NCBI GenBank assembly: GCA_001599595.1
Contig: BCHH01000004.1
Span: forward strand, 1,195,997-1,259,996
Source: Beverwykella pulmonaria
Lineage: Eukaryota > Ascomycota > Dothideomycetes > Pleosporales > Melanommataceae
Length of the DNA stretch: 64,000 nucleotides
Reading direction: 5' to 3'
Below are positions 1-11,688 of the stretch, in pieces (positions within the stretch are counted from its first letter, which is position 1; every line of letters starts with the position of its first letter). The notes beneath the pieces are model-generated. The model was not told the DNA's origin and did no database searches. It saw only the letters and a program-made list of their open reading frames with translations. Position numbers and translations under genes: made by a program.

Positions 1-1848
1 AACGATGGTGGCCCAGGCCTCTGATGTGCGCGCGTAGAAGTCGCGCAGGGACTCGAAGGGACGCGGGTGCGGGAGTGTGTCTGTGAGTGCGGAGATTTCT
101 TCTGTTGTGCCGATGTCCTCTTCTACGATGGGGACGGTGAGTGGCGTTGTTGGGGCTGTGGAGGCAGTTGGGGATGCGAGGCCACTTTCATCTTCTACTT
201 CGGACCAGTCTTCGTCTTCATCTTCTTCGCCGTCTTCAGAGTCTGCTTCGTCTTCACTGCCGAGCCAGTCTTCTAGATCCCGCTTGAAGATCTCCTGCAC
301 GCCGTCGAGATGATTCAAGTTAACGGACCACAGTTCATCGAAAGTGAACTCGCGGTCGCCCTTTTCGAAGGTGCCCCCGTATATATACAACGTGTCTGCC
401 TGCACAGCAAGCGTAGCGTTGAAGCGCGGGTGCGGGAATTCGTAGAGGCGCGGTTTCTCAGTTTGTGATTCCTGCTCCTCCTCGCCGTCCTCCTTCTTTA
501 CCAGCTCGAAACTCTCGTCCAGGGTAGTGCCGGCTTTTTCTTCCAGCGCCTTGAGGTTCGCAAGGAGCTCTTCTTCATCTGCCTGGGCACGACCCCGACG
601 GTTGAGGTTGGACTGCTGGGCGGCTTTCCTGCCAGCGTTGGCTTTGGGACGCCGCAGGGTCAAGGGCATGTATCGATTTCGCTCAATGTTCCACACGAAG
701 AGCTGGTTGAAGAACTCTGAGTCGATGCCCTCTTCGCTTTCTTCGACGTCGTGCACGCCGCCGAACATGATGCCGCGGCCTTTGTGGAACGCCATTGTTG
801 CGCCCGCGCGAGGAGGGTTGGGTGGGTTCGCGGGCCGTTTGCGTCGCTCCCAGGAGATTGTGGGTAGGGCGGTAGATGGAGCGTCGGATGTCGGAGGCGT
901 GATGCGCAGGAACCAGGTATCTTCGTGGACTTTGGGTTTGAGGACTACACGGGATGCGCCTCCTCCTCCGCTGCCGCCGCCGCCTTTCTTGCCTCGGGCT
1001 TGCTGTTGCTGTTTGTTTGCTCCCACGGCGGTCTTAACGCGAGAGTATCCCCCATATAGTACCGCGCCTTGGTCATGGGGGAGGAACGTGAAGCTGGACC
1101 GCGCATCCGGAACGGCACGCGCAGACGCCAATTTGGGGGTGTGCCAGGCAAAGTTGGTGCAGTCGTAGATCCACAAATCGTTCAGATACTTGGTCGTCAC
1201 AGATGTGTCCTGGAAGCCGCCAAAAAGGATGATGTACTGTTTGAACGCCACCATCCTATGTCCACTCCTGGCGGGCGGCGCCGCGGCTTTGCTCTTCCCT
1301 TCTACACGCGTCCACTCGCGATTCGTGGGATCCAGACGCCAGAAGTCGTTATAATGGTAGAATGTCCCCTGCTTTGGCGAACTAAACTCGCCTCCAAACA
1401 GATATATGTCCTTCGTATTCGCCGCTCTGCACCACGCATGCCCCGACCTTGGTAGTGGGGAGTTGGGCGATGTGACTTTCTTCCAAGTATCTTGCTTGAT
1501 ATTATACACGAACAAATCCGCATAGAATTTTGCCAAAGCACCATTAAAATACTCGCCCCCATACAGCAACAGCTCATTCTCATTCGCGGGATTCGCCACC
1601 ATCGTACCCGACGTCCTGGGCGATGGGGGGTCGCATGCTACTTCCGTGATGGCATGGTACTGCTCCTGCTCTTTTGCGTACTGTGCGAGCACATCGTCGA
1701 GATCAACGGATTCGGCGTCTGAATCTTCGTCTTTGTTTTTGAGGGTTTGCTTCTTCTCTTTCTTGCCTGCTTTCTTCTCTTGCTTGGCGGCTTTGGCAGC
1801 TTTGGCGGCTTTTTTGTCGCCTGATTTAGCTTTTTTGTCTTTCGCCAT
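1..1848 (-). CDS. Kel3/KLHDC4-type kelch-repeat protein, 3' end beyond the left edge
   Basis: One open frame of 616 codons starts at the ATG at 1848 and reaches base 1 with no stop, so the C-terminus lies outside the window. The N-terminus is lysine/alanine-rich (MAKDKKAKSGDKKAAK), followed by an acidic patch and then kelch blades with the typical GG pairs (LLLYGGEYF, YLFGGEF, ILFGGF, VLYGGY, IMFGGV, LYIYGGTF). A glycine/glutamine-rich insert lies between blades 4 and 5, and a long acidic serine-rich stretch precedes the open end. This order matches the conserved eukaryotic KLHDC4 family, called Kel3 in budding yeast, a beta-propeller protein of poorly defined function. No intron is seen. The start is the first ATG after in-frame upstream stops. 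The family assignment is by motif and layout, not by a search. Confidence 0.85.
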   Translation of the reverse strand, partial: MAKDKKAKSGDKKAAKAAKAAKQEKKAGKKEKKQTLKNKDEDSDAESVDLDDVLAQYAKEQEQYHAITEVACDPPSPRTSGTMVANPANENELLLYGGEYFNGALAKFYADLFVYNIKQDTWKKVTSPNSPLPRSGHAWCRAANTKDIYLFGGEFSSPKQGTFYHYNDFWRLDPTNREWTRVEGKSKAAAPPARSGHRMVAFKQYIILFGGFQDTSVTTKYLNDLWIYDCTNFAWHTPKLASARAVPDARSSFTFLPHDQGAVLYGGYSRVKTAVGANKQQQQARGKKGGGGSGGGGASRVVLKPKVHEDTWFLRITPPTSDAPSTALPTISWERRKRPANPPNPPRAGATMAFHKGRGIMFGGVHDVEESEEGIDSEFFNQLFVWNIERNRYMPLTLRRPKANAGRKAAQQSNLNRRGRAQADEEELLANLKALEEKAGTTLDESFELVKKEDGEEEQESQTEKPRLYEFPHPRFNATLAVQADTLYIYGGTFEKGDREFTFDELWSVNLNHLDGVQEIFKRDLEDWLGSEDEADSEDGEEDEDEDWSEVEDESGLASPTASTAPTTPLTVPIVEEDIGTTEEISALTDTLPHPRPFESLRDFYARTSEAWATIV

Positions 1849-2274
1849 AGTGGAGATATGTGTCCAATGTCGTTCAGGTGTTGAGGAAATATGTATTTAA
1901 ACGCAAGACATAAAGTGAAGACTTGAGAGGTAACGTGCGGATTGAGAAAGCAGGGTGACTGGGCACCCCACACTGAGACTGAAAATGAAATGAGGGAAAC
2001 CTAAGCCAGAAACGAGGGCAGTCAGGATAGCCCCTCAGATTGATATACCAGAAATCGCAAAGGAAACCAGTACAATTTATGATGTCTAAAACGAGAACAG
2101 GGTGGAGCGGTTGTGCACTCGCTTGTGCATTTTATGCACACATGATCAGAGGTTGCCAACCCTTCGGAGCGGGCAGCATTCAGGCCTGGATAAGGAGCAG
2201 TTGCCGCTAACGCGAGTGCACACCCAACATTCACCTCAGCGCTAACATGACTCCAGTAAACCGGCAGCAACACA
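1849..2274. other. intergenic, divergent promoter region
   Basis: This stretch separates the kelch gene (-) from the peptidase gene (+), so it must hold both promoters. I see no further coding potential and no clear named motif. Confidence 0.5.
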
Positions 2275-3771
2275 ATGATTTCCGCCGCTAAGATCCTCGA
2301 GCAGAGGAGCCACATAGTTCCTGGTACATATACCTCGCGCCAAATGTCACTTCTCAGGGCTCTCTATATTAACCCTGCAAGGCAAACTCAAGATCACTGA
2401 GCACTTCTTCCAAGTTCCCCGTGACTACTCGAATCCCGCGGCCGGCACGCTCCAACTCTTTGCCCGCTCAGCTCGGAAATTTGAGAAGCCCGCTGACTAC
2501 TCTTCAACCGAAGATCCCAAGAAGACACAGCTTCCATGGCTTGTCTATCTGCAAGGTGGTCCAGGCTTCGAATGTCGAAGTCCACAGCATACTGCATGGG
2601 GCCAGACCATCATCGACAAGGGGTACGAGGTGCTATGTCTCGACCAGCGTGGAACTGGGCTCTCTACCGCCATCTCGCAATCCTCGCTTCAGCTTCGTGG
2701 CGATGAGAAGGTGCAGACCGAGTACATGAAGAGCTTCCGTGCTGATTCCATCGTCAAAGACTGCGAGGCAGTGCGCAAAGCGCTGACTGAGGGCTACCCT
2801 GAAGAGAAGAAGAAGTGGAGTGTGCTAGGGCAGAGCTTCGGTGGGTTCTGCATCACGACATATCTGAGTTTCTTCCCAGACGGTCTGAAAGAAGCGTTTC
2901 TGTTTGGCGGCCTGCCGCCCATGCGGGATGGGCCTGATGAGGTGTATGAGAGGCTCTATCGGAGAGTCAGAGAGAGGAATGAGAAGTACTACGCCAAATA
3001 TCCAGAGGATGTGGAGAGGGTGAAGCGGATTGTCAAGTTCTTGGGACGATTCGGCGATACGACCGTGAGGACGCAGGGAGGTGAGGGGTATTTGAGTCCG
3101 AGACGATTTTTGCAAATCGGAATCTACTTTGGAAAGCATGGTAAGGATCCCTACCTTCCTAAGTATCGTGCAAATGGAACCAGTCAGGCCATTGACCAAG
3201 CACAGGTGGATTCGACGACGTCCACGATATTGTCCTCCGCGCCGACACCGACTTGTCCCAGTTCGGCCACCTAACCCGCCCCACCGTGATAGCAATCGAA
3301 TACTCCCAATCCTTCGACTCCAACGTCATCTACGCCCTGCTTCATGAACCTCTGTATTGCCAAGGAACCGCCTCGAACTGGAGCGCCGACCGTCTTTTCT
3401 CCAAGAATCCGGAATTTTCGCTCCAAACCGAGGGCCCCATCTTTTTCACTGGCGAGATGATCTACCCCTTCATGTTCGAGTCCTACCCGGAACTCATCAA
3501 GCTTTCCAAAGTTGCTCATGCGCTCGCGGAAGATGCCGACTGGCCGAAATTGTATGATCTGGAGCAGCTGGCCAAGAATGAAGTACCAGTGTACGCAGCG
3601 GTGTATCTGGATGATATGTATGTAGACTTCGAGTTGAGCATGGAGACAGCAGGGAAGATCAAGGGTGCTAAGACATTTGTTACGAACGCCATGTATCACG
3701 ATGCGATTCGCAGTAAGATGGAGGATGTTATCAAGGGAGTGTGGGCGCTGAGGGATGATGTGATTGATTGA
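2275..3771 (+). CDS. proline iminopeptidase-like alpha/beta hydrolase (peptidase family S33)
   Basis: Three exons, 2275-2323, 2382-3140 and 3206-3771, give a 457-residue protein. The introns are 58 nt (gtacat...caag) and 65 nt (gtaagg...acag). Splicing restores the family N-terminus, where HIVPGK from exon 1 joins LKITEHFFQVP, and later GKHGGFDDVHD. Family marks are the oxyanion motif LQGGPGFE, the DQRGTGLS strand, and the nucleophile elbow LGQSFGGF with Ser near residue 168. A late Asp (YLDDMYVD) and His (MYHDAIR) complete a plausible triad. S33 enzymes remove N-terminal proline from peptides; fungal members are mostly cytosolic and no signal peptide is visible here. The start at 2275 is the first ATG after an in-frame TAA at 2257. 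Substrate preference cannot be read from the sequence. Confidence 0.87.
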
Positions 3772-5232
3772 TCAATCGATCGATCGAATACTTAAGTAGC
3801 CATGAATCGGGTGGACGCTAGATCGGCAATACAAGATTACCTCACTCATTTGATTGGGTTTATTCTTGTAGATCTAGACCAATCGCAGGCCCAATCTCTC
3901 ACTCGTGGATAAGGTCTGGATCTATCCTCAATAGAGCCATATAAAACCTTGTGTGCTCGTCTTTACTGAGATTCCATCATTAACCACCACCACCGTCCTC
4001 GTCTTCTGTCCCACTTTAACACCTTAGGGAGAATGGCTCAGCGAAGCATTATCACATGGTCTCTAGTTTGCGAAATTTCTGTCATTCTTACAGGTTTTAA
4101 CGTATTCCGTTAGTCAAAGATTATTACGCCCCATGCATTTCCTTTTTCGTTACTGTGTAGCCCGAACGAGTCCGCAAGTAGCGCAGAATCATTTCACCAA
4201 TGGAATATGAAAGCCAGCTGAATGTCACGCCACTATAACTCTTGATGGCCTGGTCGCAACTACTATAAAAACTCTCGATCCCAATATTTCTTCACGCAAC
4301 CCCCAATATTGGAATCACCGGAGCTCTTCGGTTTGTATGGTTCCAACATGCTCACGCACACTCTTGTATATATCCCTTCCATCTACTAGAAGAAACAGCG
4401 AACTGATTACCTTATCAGGCATCTGTCCTCCTTCTCATCACACTACCAACCTCCCTCACCGCATCCATCATTCCATATCCATCCACCGCCATATCCCAAA
4501 CTCCTCGCGACCTATCTGACACTTGCCCCGCATACTTCGCCATAGCTTTCACGGCCCCCAATGCATGACAATCCAAGGCCTAGCGCCCCAACTCCAAGTC
4601 AACCTTCAATACATCAGCCTCGGGAATTGAATCGTAGTCCCCTTGCCTATTAGGTTTTCATCTTTCGGTGAACCAATCGTGAAATATATGTCCAAGACAA
4701 TTGGGCAGAGTGTCCAAGGGTTCAGGATTCATATTTTTGGGGAGAATCATGCGGCTTGTACGAAAAATGTGACGGATGATGAGGAGTTGGGGTGTGTGCA
4801 AAGGTGTAGGATAGTGGAAGAGTTGACGCTTGGGGGGTTGCACATATTGGTTTTGTGGGCCGAGTGCGCATACTTGTATGGCTAACAATTTGCGGGTGTG
4901 TGAGATGTGGGCTGTTATGGAGTGTTTGTGATGATAAAGCTTTGGAGAAGTTCGAGATTGAGGCAAGTAGAGAAGATAATGCACATGAGCTTCGCTGTAG
5001 CGAACTATGAGCCAAATAAACATTTGATGACGATGGAAACTTTGTGAAAGTTACAAAGAGTCATTGTAGATAACATTAGACATTGTCACTTAAATCACAA
5101 AATGTCATATCATTGCATATCTCCACGCTTGGAGCTGTGACATTGACATCTCTCCTCCATGGCATGAAAGTACTCTTATCAACGCCATTAAGCTTCCAAT
5201 CAAGAACAAATCCCGATAAGAACGGGGTATAA
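3772..5232. other. intergenic, convergent
   Basis: About 1.46 kb lies between the 3' ends of the peptidase (+) and the lactonase-like gene (-). A short GATC/ATCG simple repeat follows the peptidase stop at about 3765-3787. Several ORFs of 60-120 codons occur on both strands. None has a recognisable domain or a convincing ATG context, and I do not call a gene. Confidence 0.5.
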
Positions 5233-6426
5233 CTACGCCACACTCCTAGCAGCCCTCGTAACATTCTTACCTAGCTGAATCACATGGATCCGAACACTAG
5301 CAAACAGCACCAACTTATCCCCAGCTAGCGCAAAGTTAGAAATAGCCCCACTCTCTGCGTCAGAAAGAACTTCAACATTAAACACCCCCAGTTCTCTCCC
5401 CCTTCCATTCCTCACTACAATACCATTCCCCTCGGCAGTCCACACGCGCCCCTCATCATCGACCTTAATACCGTCCGGATACCCAGAGCGCGACAGAGCA
5501 AGAAGACGTTTATTGACTGGATTACAATCAGCATCTAGGTCGAACTTGTAGACTGCCGGAGAGCCTGAGGAATTTGCGCCGACGCCAGAGATAGCTAGCT
5601 TAGCGACGTCGGTTACGTAGAGGTGGCGCCCGGTGGGATCAGTGTGGATGCCGTTTGGAGCGATGATGTCGGCGCGGGATATCACTGCTTGAAGGCTGTG
5701 TGTTGAGGGCGTGTAGCGGTAGACAGCGTTGGGGAGTACGGCGTCACTGAATTGGCCTTCGTGGACGATGCCTAAGTCCAGGGACGTGAAGAAGAGGTTA
5801 TCTTCACCTGATTGCGTGCACGATATTGTGCCCACACTTGCATTAGCGGGAACCCAGGTCAGATCGTTGATGGAGTTCATCGGCACGCCGAAGTAGGAGT
5901 TCAAGACTACGAATGAGGTTCCAGTGACGGGGTCCACGGAGTAAATGGCAGGCTCAACGGATGCTTCCTTCAAACCCAAGCTGGCAAAGTACACAGTGCC
6001 GTTGAAGTAGGTACCTCCATTCAGAGACGCAGGCAAATATGCAGCGTCGGGCCCAAGCGGTTGACCGATGGTGAAGTTGTCTAGGTCGATGTAGTGATAC
6101 GGCTTTGGATCGCCCCCGGCGCTAGTGAAGAAGACGCGGTTCAGTTCTGGTACCCATGCTCCTGCTTCGTTGCAATACACAAAGGTGGAGTTGCTAGCTA
6201 CCATGGTTCGGATGGTTGGTGTTGGTCCCACGATGGAGAGAAATTCAGGGTCCCAGGCGTAGAATGTGGCGTTGTGCGCGGAGGCCAGAAGCGCATTGGT
6301 GGATGCGTTGTTGGTTGTGACGTCGATAAAGTTGGTGTTGATGTCTCGAGTATAGTTCATCGGCAGCACATAAGCTAGTTCTGGGGGAAAGATGATGCCG
6401 TGGATAGGTGTCTGTGCCAAAGCCAT
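5233..6426 (-). CDS. SMP-30/gluconolactonase-like six-bladed beta-propeller protein
   Basis: A single open frame of 397 residues runs from the ATG at 6426. The segments APNGIHTDPTGRHLYVTD and YPDGIKVDDEGRVW are typical of SMP-30/gluconolactonase propellers, where the Asn and Asp bind the catalytic divalent metal. Many N-x-S/T sequons suggest the mature protein is secreted. The frame stays open upstream to about 6546 without another ATG, and that stretch is hydrophobic (FTFFIGVIF). An upstream exon completing a signal peptide is therefore possible and the N-terminus is uncertain. Family members hydrolyse lactones; the substrate here is unknown. It sits tail-to-tail with the S33 peptidase and head-on to a long spacer before the NACHT gene. 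Confidence 0.75.
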   Translation of the reverse strand: MALAQTPIHGIIFPPELAYVLPMNYTRDINTNFIDVTTNNASTNALLASAHNATFYAWDPEFLSIVGPTPTIRTMVASNSTFVYCNEAGAWVPELNRVFFTSAGGDPKPYHYIDLDNFTIGQPLGPDAAYLPASLNGGTYFNGTVYFASLGLKEASVEPAIYSVDPVTGTSFVVLNSYFGVPMNSINDLTWVPANASVGTISCTQSGEDNLFFTSLDLGIVHEGQFSDAVLPNAVYRYTPSTHSLQAVISRADIIAPNGIHTDPTGRHLYVTDVAKLAISGVGANSSGSPAVYKFDLDADCNPVNKRLLALSRSGYPDGIKVDDEGRVWTAEGNGIVVRNGRGRELGVFNVEVLSDAESGAISNFALAGDKLVLFASVRIHVIQLGKNVTRAARSVA

Positions 6427-7004
6427 GTCGAATATCACTCCAATAAAGAACGTAAAGACAGATTGGGGCCGTATTGTTGTGTTGTTATAGAAGGAACAAC
6501 TGCTGTGTACGACTACCTGTGAAAATCGTGCAATGTAGAATTTCTACCAACCGAAAAAGAGAAAGTAGCAAACGATAGAATATGGTATTGCCTGGGGATA
6601 TAAACGAAACTTTATATAAAAACATTTTCCTTGCGCACCACACTGACCCATCTCGATACAGGAGGGCTTGCGATATTTCGGCATTAAGTGAGCAGCGCAC
6701 TGCCCCTTTTCGCATCTATACGAAAGAGCTCGTTTACAAAACGACGACAGCCCTACAACTAGCAGGGCGCGATAGACGATCACTGTACCGCATAAAATCT
6801 ATTACAAGTCAGCCATGTCATGAATTGTCCTAAAATCGAAACGTCTACTGACACTGAACCTTGCAGTCAACAAGCGCCCTCGCGATGCTCTTTTAAGTTG
6901 GCACAAGTGAAGTTGGGAGCGCTCTCTGGGTTCCTTTGACAAGAGTTTCAGCATAGCATCATAAATGACATTCTAAATCCTCTGATATGCGCCCAATTAA
7001 AATT
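6427..7004. other. intergenic
   Basis: This is the upstream region of the lactonase-like gene and the downstream region of the NACHT-ankyrin gene. Apart from a TATA-like motif at 6611-6620 I see no gene or repeat. A 76-79 codon ORF pair on the minus strand has no recognisable features. Confidence 0.45.
6611..6620 (-). promoter_or_regulatory. TATA-like box upstream of the lactonase-like gene
   Basis: The palindromic run TTTATATAAA lies about 185 bp upstream of the ATG at 6426. It could be a TATA element for that gene, in which case the transcript has a long leader or an extra 5' exon. It is called from sequence alone. Confidence 0.3.
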
Positions 7005-10000
7005 TTATTGCGCAGAGTCATCAGAATCGATGCACTCCCACGAGTGCCCTTCATGCAAATGACCAAAGAAGGGTTGGCACATAAAACAATGATCCCAATC
7101 TACACAGGATTGACAATGAAAACGTGGTCCGTAGATGGTCTATATTATGTGAGAAAGCTGTAACCACTACGGGTTGTTTACTTACATGCTCGCAGCTGTC
7201 GCAGATAAACCATCCATAACGCCCAACGATTTCACGGGCGCTTGCATCATCTCTATGATTGAGTTGAGACCTAAATGAAGTGGATATTTCTTCCAGCATC
7301 TCCCCATGTCCATGATAGATGGCAATGGAAGCAGGAGTCCATATGCCTTCTGGTTGAGACGTGGTGACGCTTGTGCTGTGTATGCCTTCGTTGAGTAGAA
7401 GCTCAACAACCTCAGCATTACCCGCTTTGCAGGCCCAATGAAGAGGGCTCCAATGTTTGCTCTGCAATGCATGAACGAAGCCTTTGCGTAGAACCATATT
7501 CACAACCTCTAATATACCACTGGAAGAAGCATGAGAAAGTAGACTATTCCCACCTGCATCCAGAATTGAAGGATCAAGCCCAATGCTGAGGAGATATTGC
7601 AATGCATCGAGTTTTCCACCTCGTGCAGCATGTTGAAGCAGGGTTCGGCCATTGACGTCTCTAAACTGTCTGTTTGTGTGGTCTCTCTCGTAGATCAGAC
7701 GTAACAGATCAGTGTGTCCGTCGTAGGCGAGAAGGCTAATTGCGTTACCGTACCAAGAGCTGTGGTGAGTGACATCTGCGCCATTTTCTATAAGCAGTCT
7801 AGCTACTTCCATCTGATCCTTGCTTAATGCTATGTCTAGCGGTCTATATTCTTGCGCATCGATAGATTCTAGATTTGCTCCGTTTTCTAACAAGCACTTC
7901 ACGATCTCGTGATGGCCATTTTGAGATGATAAATGCAGTGGACTTCGTCCAGACGACGTAGCTACGTCCACGTTTACTCCCATATCTAGAAGAAACTTGA
8001 CAACCTCGAGATGACCACTTTCGCATGCTAAAAGCAACGGTGTCCAGTTGCCAGGAGTACTGCCAGCTGTCAAATCTGCTCCCTTTTCAAGGAGCAGCTT
8101 AACGACTTCGAGATGGCCGTTTTTGGCTGCTGAGAGGATTGGCGTCCAGTCGTCACTCCCAGCGGCCGTTACATCCGCTTCCATTTCCAGAAGGAGCTTG
8201 ACGAGTTCCGGACGGCCAAGCGTGGATGCATATCGCAGTGGTATCACGTCATCAACGTCGGCAGCATTCACATCCACTGCTGTTTTCAAGAGAAACTCGA
8301 CAACGTCAAGATGACCACCGTACATCGCTAATCGTAGTGGCGTTGCAAAGTTATCGTTCTCTTTGAAAGCATCCATTCCTTTCTCAAGTAGAATCTTGAC
8401 GATCTCAATGTGGCCTTTGCTCGATGCAACATGTAGCGGAGTCCAGCCATCTGTAGCAACGACGGTTACATCCGCTCCCTTCTCTAGGAGAAGTCTTACA
8501 ACCTCTGTCTGGCCGTTAGACGATGCAACAAATAATGGAGTCCAGTTATTAATATTAGCAGCCGTTATATCCGCTTCCTTGTCCAAAAGGAACTTGACCA
8601 TATCGAGATAACCTAACTTTGACGCTTTATGTAGTGGCGTTTCTCCGAAAGCATTAACTTCGTTCACATTTGCTCCTTTTTCTACCAGAAACTTCACAAT
8701 CTCAAGATGGCCAGTGGAAGTTGTTACTAACAGTGGTGTCCATTCGCCATCAGGGATAAGGTTTGAGTCAGCTCCTCTTTCAAGGAGAAGTATGACCACG
8801 TCAGTGTGTCCATGATATGATGCTGCCAATAGTGGGGTGTATCCGTTTGTATCAACGACGTCGATTTCTGCCCCCTTATCTAGCAGAAGTTTGACAATGT
8901 CATAATGACCATGTAGTGACGCGTCAAAAAGGGCTGTACGTCCGTTCTCAGCAACAACATTGGGATTTGCGCCTCTATTTAGCAGAAGTTTGACAACTCT
9001 GTGATTGCCCTGGTTTGTTGCTGAATATAGTGGTGTCCATCCGCCATCGTCCACTACTTCTATATCTGCTTCTTTTTCTAGAAGGAGCTGAACGATGTCA
9101 AAATGACCGTTGTATGACGCTCCGTCTAACGGGGCCAAGCAATTTGCTCCATTTATATTTGCTCCAGCATCAAGTAACAGGCGCACAATCTCAAAGTCCC
9201 CATTGTCTGCCGCCATGGACAGTGGCGTGTGACCAACAGGGTCTGGAATTTCGAGATTCACGCCTGTTCGAACAAGAGCCTTCACCATGTTTCGGTGGCC
9301 CCCAGAAATTGCCGCATTTATTGAGGCGCCATACCTCCCTCCTTCAATGTTAGGGTCTGCTCCCCAATGAATCAACATGTCGAACGCTGATTCATGACCT
9401 TTCAAACACGCGGCTTGCAGAGGGGAGCCATATTCTCCTCCTCCTACAATGTCCACCTGAATTGGATCTTCGGCCCAGATGGATACCATAGTTGGGGTAA
9501 GATCGAATAAGGTGGCATAATACAAAGGGGTCCCAGCAGCAATCTCATCTTCTTCATTTTCACCTGACACCTCCCGAGCGAAGGACTCATAATATCTTGC
9601 CCATCGGGTGAAGTTCGAATTTTCCAGGCGTAAGAACTTGTTTACTCTGCCGAACAACTCTGTATCGCTCTTTACTGTAATGGCATGTGCGTTCCAATAT
9701 CTTGCAGCGTAATGGATGAAGGCGTATTTGAACTCAGAATTCTCTTTTAGCCAGACATCATCGCAGCTTAGGTAGGTGAGACAAGTCGTCGCAATGCAAC
9801 TGTGATGTTCAGGCTCGGTTGAAATCCGATCCGATCCTAGGCAGTGCTTGTATGGTAGAGTAGAAATGAGAAACTCTCGAACCGATGTATGAATTATGTG
9901 GATGGTTCTCAATGCAGCACCGTCCCCAGGGTTTTCCGTCCGTTCTTCTACAAGCCCTGCACAGATTTTGATGATCTCATCGTCAACGTAATCGTCATCG

Positions 10001-11688
10001 ATAATTTGGATTCTCTCATCCAGATCTTCGAAATCCTCTACGCCACTACTATCGCTAAACTCAAAAGCTAGAGCTTCGGTGATCTCAGCAACCGTTAAGG
10101 GCCGCAAAGCAAAAGTTGTCCATCTCAGTATGGCTAAAGCACGGTCCTGACTCTCGGGGTGGCTTTGAATATATCTCCAGTTCCGCTCATAAGTCTTGGT
10201 TAATCCCTTCGGCATGTTCTGGATGACAGCTTGTAACTCTTTTGCAGTTTTGCCGTTCCCGATCGTATCTTGTTGAAGTTTGATCCATAGAAACATACCA
10301 TCGCATTTTTCAGCAAGTTGACCTGCAAGGTTTTGCCTGAGATTTTCACCTTTCTTCGTTAGCTTCTTATCCACCACACTTTTCGAGTAGAGTGATATGT
10401 CGTGTTGAACATCTTCTTTGGTGACTTTGCATCGGAACAGGACTTGCCCCGCTTCCTGGACCATGGGTGGAGTTAATTCTGCTTTGATATCCGTTTCATC
10501 TCGACTGAAGATCATGATCCTTGTGGTTGTTTCTCTTGTTGTGTGCTTCAACTTCTGAAGGAACTCAGCTCTACTATCGTCCAGTCGAGTGTACTCGTCA
10601 AAACCGTCCAGTACAAAGGTATATTTGCGGCTTTGAGAGATGATCAATTCAAAAATAGACCAAATGACAGACTCTGTCGCTCTCTGCCCAGCTTCGCAGT
10701 GTCCTAAGAGCAACTCTAGAACATCGGGATAGAGTCGTGCTACTTGTGCGATCCAAGATCTTATAATGAAACTTGGTTCGCCACCGGATTGGGCATGGGG
10801 AGTGGCGAAAAAGTACGCGAGGGGAAAGAGTTGTAGACGTTTAAAGTGTTCGACCAGGCTTGCGCAGAGTATCGTCTTGCCGGATCCTGCGGGCGCACAT
10901 ATCCAAAGTAACTTGGTCTCTTCATTGAGAGAGTTTTCTGAGATCCAAGCAAGATATGCAGGATGCGAGAATATCCATTCACAAGTACCGTCAAGACGTG
11001 ACGAGACTTGCTTTTCGTAAAACTGGCCAACATCGTATTGATCATCGAAGTTTGAAATGGCAAGCCAATCATTGACGGCGCGCTGCGACTGTAGCCTCGT
11101 TCTGTGTCGCATATCGTCAATCAAAATCTGGACCTCTTTCTGGATGCTGATCGTGACTTGAGACTCAGATGTCGTTGGGGGGACAAGGCCGTAAAGGGCA
11201 TCCACAATCTTGTTAAAATTTTCCACTTGTTCAGTGAACTTCCCTTTGCGGTTCAGCGCCCAACCCATTCTATCTCTTACTAATGTCGATGGCAGCCTCT
11301 TGGTCTTAGTCTTTTTTATATCCCCAGAGGAACCATTAATAAACGAGAAAGGGTCGTCATTCTCTACAATATGGCTATGCATTTTTGAGCGTGTAAGCTC
11401 GGCCGCATCGAACAACTCACAAGCACTCATGAGGAGTTTCTTGACAGCCGACTCGATCTCTAATGTTTTGAGGCGAGGATCAGACGAGTCCTTCCATTTC
11501 CCATCTGATATTCCAACCGCACTCGCCCACTCTTTAAGCCGTAGCTTATCTGAATCAAATCGTGCAATAGTACTGCGCGACTCGACTCCAAACTCTCTAT
11601 AAGCATCAAATCGGTCCAGCACGTCCATACAAGCGCCGAATACTCCAACAAGTCCAAAAACGCCCATGGTTAACCCTGCAAGCTCCAT
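7005..11688 (-). CDS. NLR-type protein: HeLo - NACHT - about 21 ankyrin repeats - ZZ zinc finger
   Basis: Two exons, 7186-11688 and 7005-7139, flank a 46-nt phase-0 intron (gtaagt...atag) and give 1545 residues. Residues 1 to about 200 resemble the HeLo domain of HET-S-type proteins: a hydrophobic start (FGLVGVFGACMDVLDRF), then LRLKEWASAVG. A NACHT-type P-loop NTPase follows, with Walker A APAGSGKT at 265-272 and Walker B FVLDGFDEY near 358-366. Roughly 21 ankyrin repeats fill residues 750-1460 (e.g. GWTPLHVASSKGHIEIVKIL). The short second exon encodes a ZZ-type finger: CDSC before the junction, then HCQSC, WDHCFMC and HEGH. Reading through the intron gives an unrelated tail, so the finger supports the splice. 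In fungi, HeLo-NACHT proteins act in heterokaryon incompatibility and regulated cell death. That role, and the repeats as the ligand sensor, is inference. Confidence 0.88.

Noticed and set aside
4643..5023. Small ORFs on both strands (80 and 121 codons), one with Cys-rich sequence
   Set aside because: No good start, no signal peptide and no domain; the two overlap each other on opposite strands in an otherwise empty convergent spacer.
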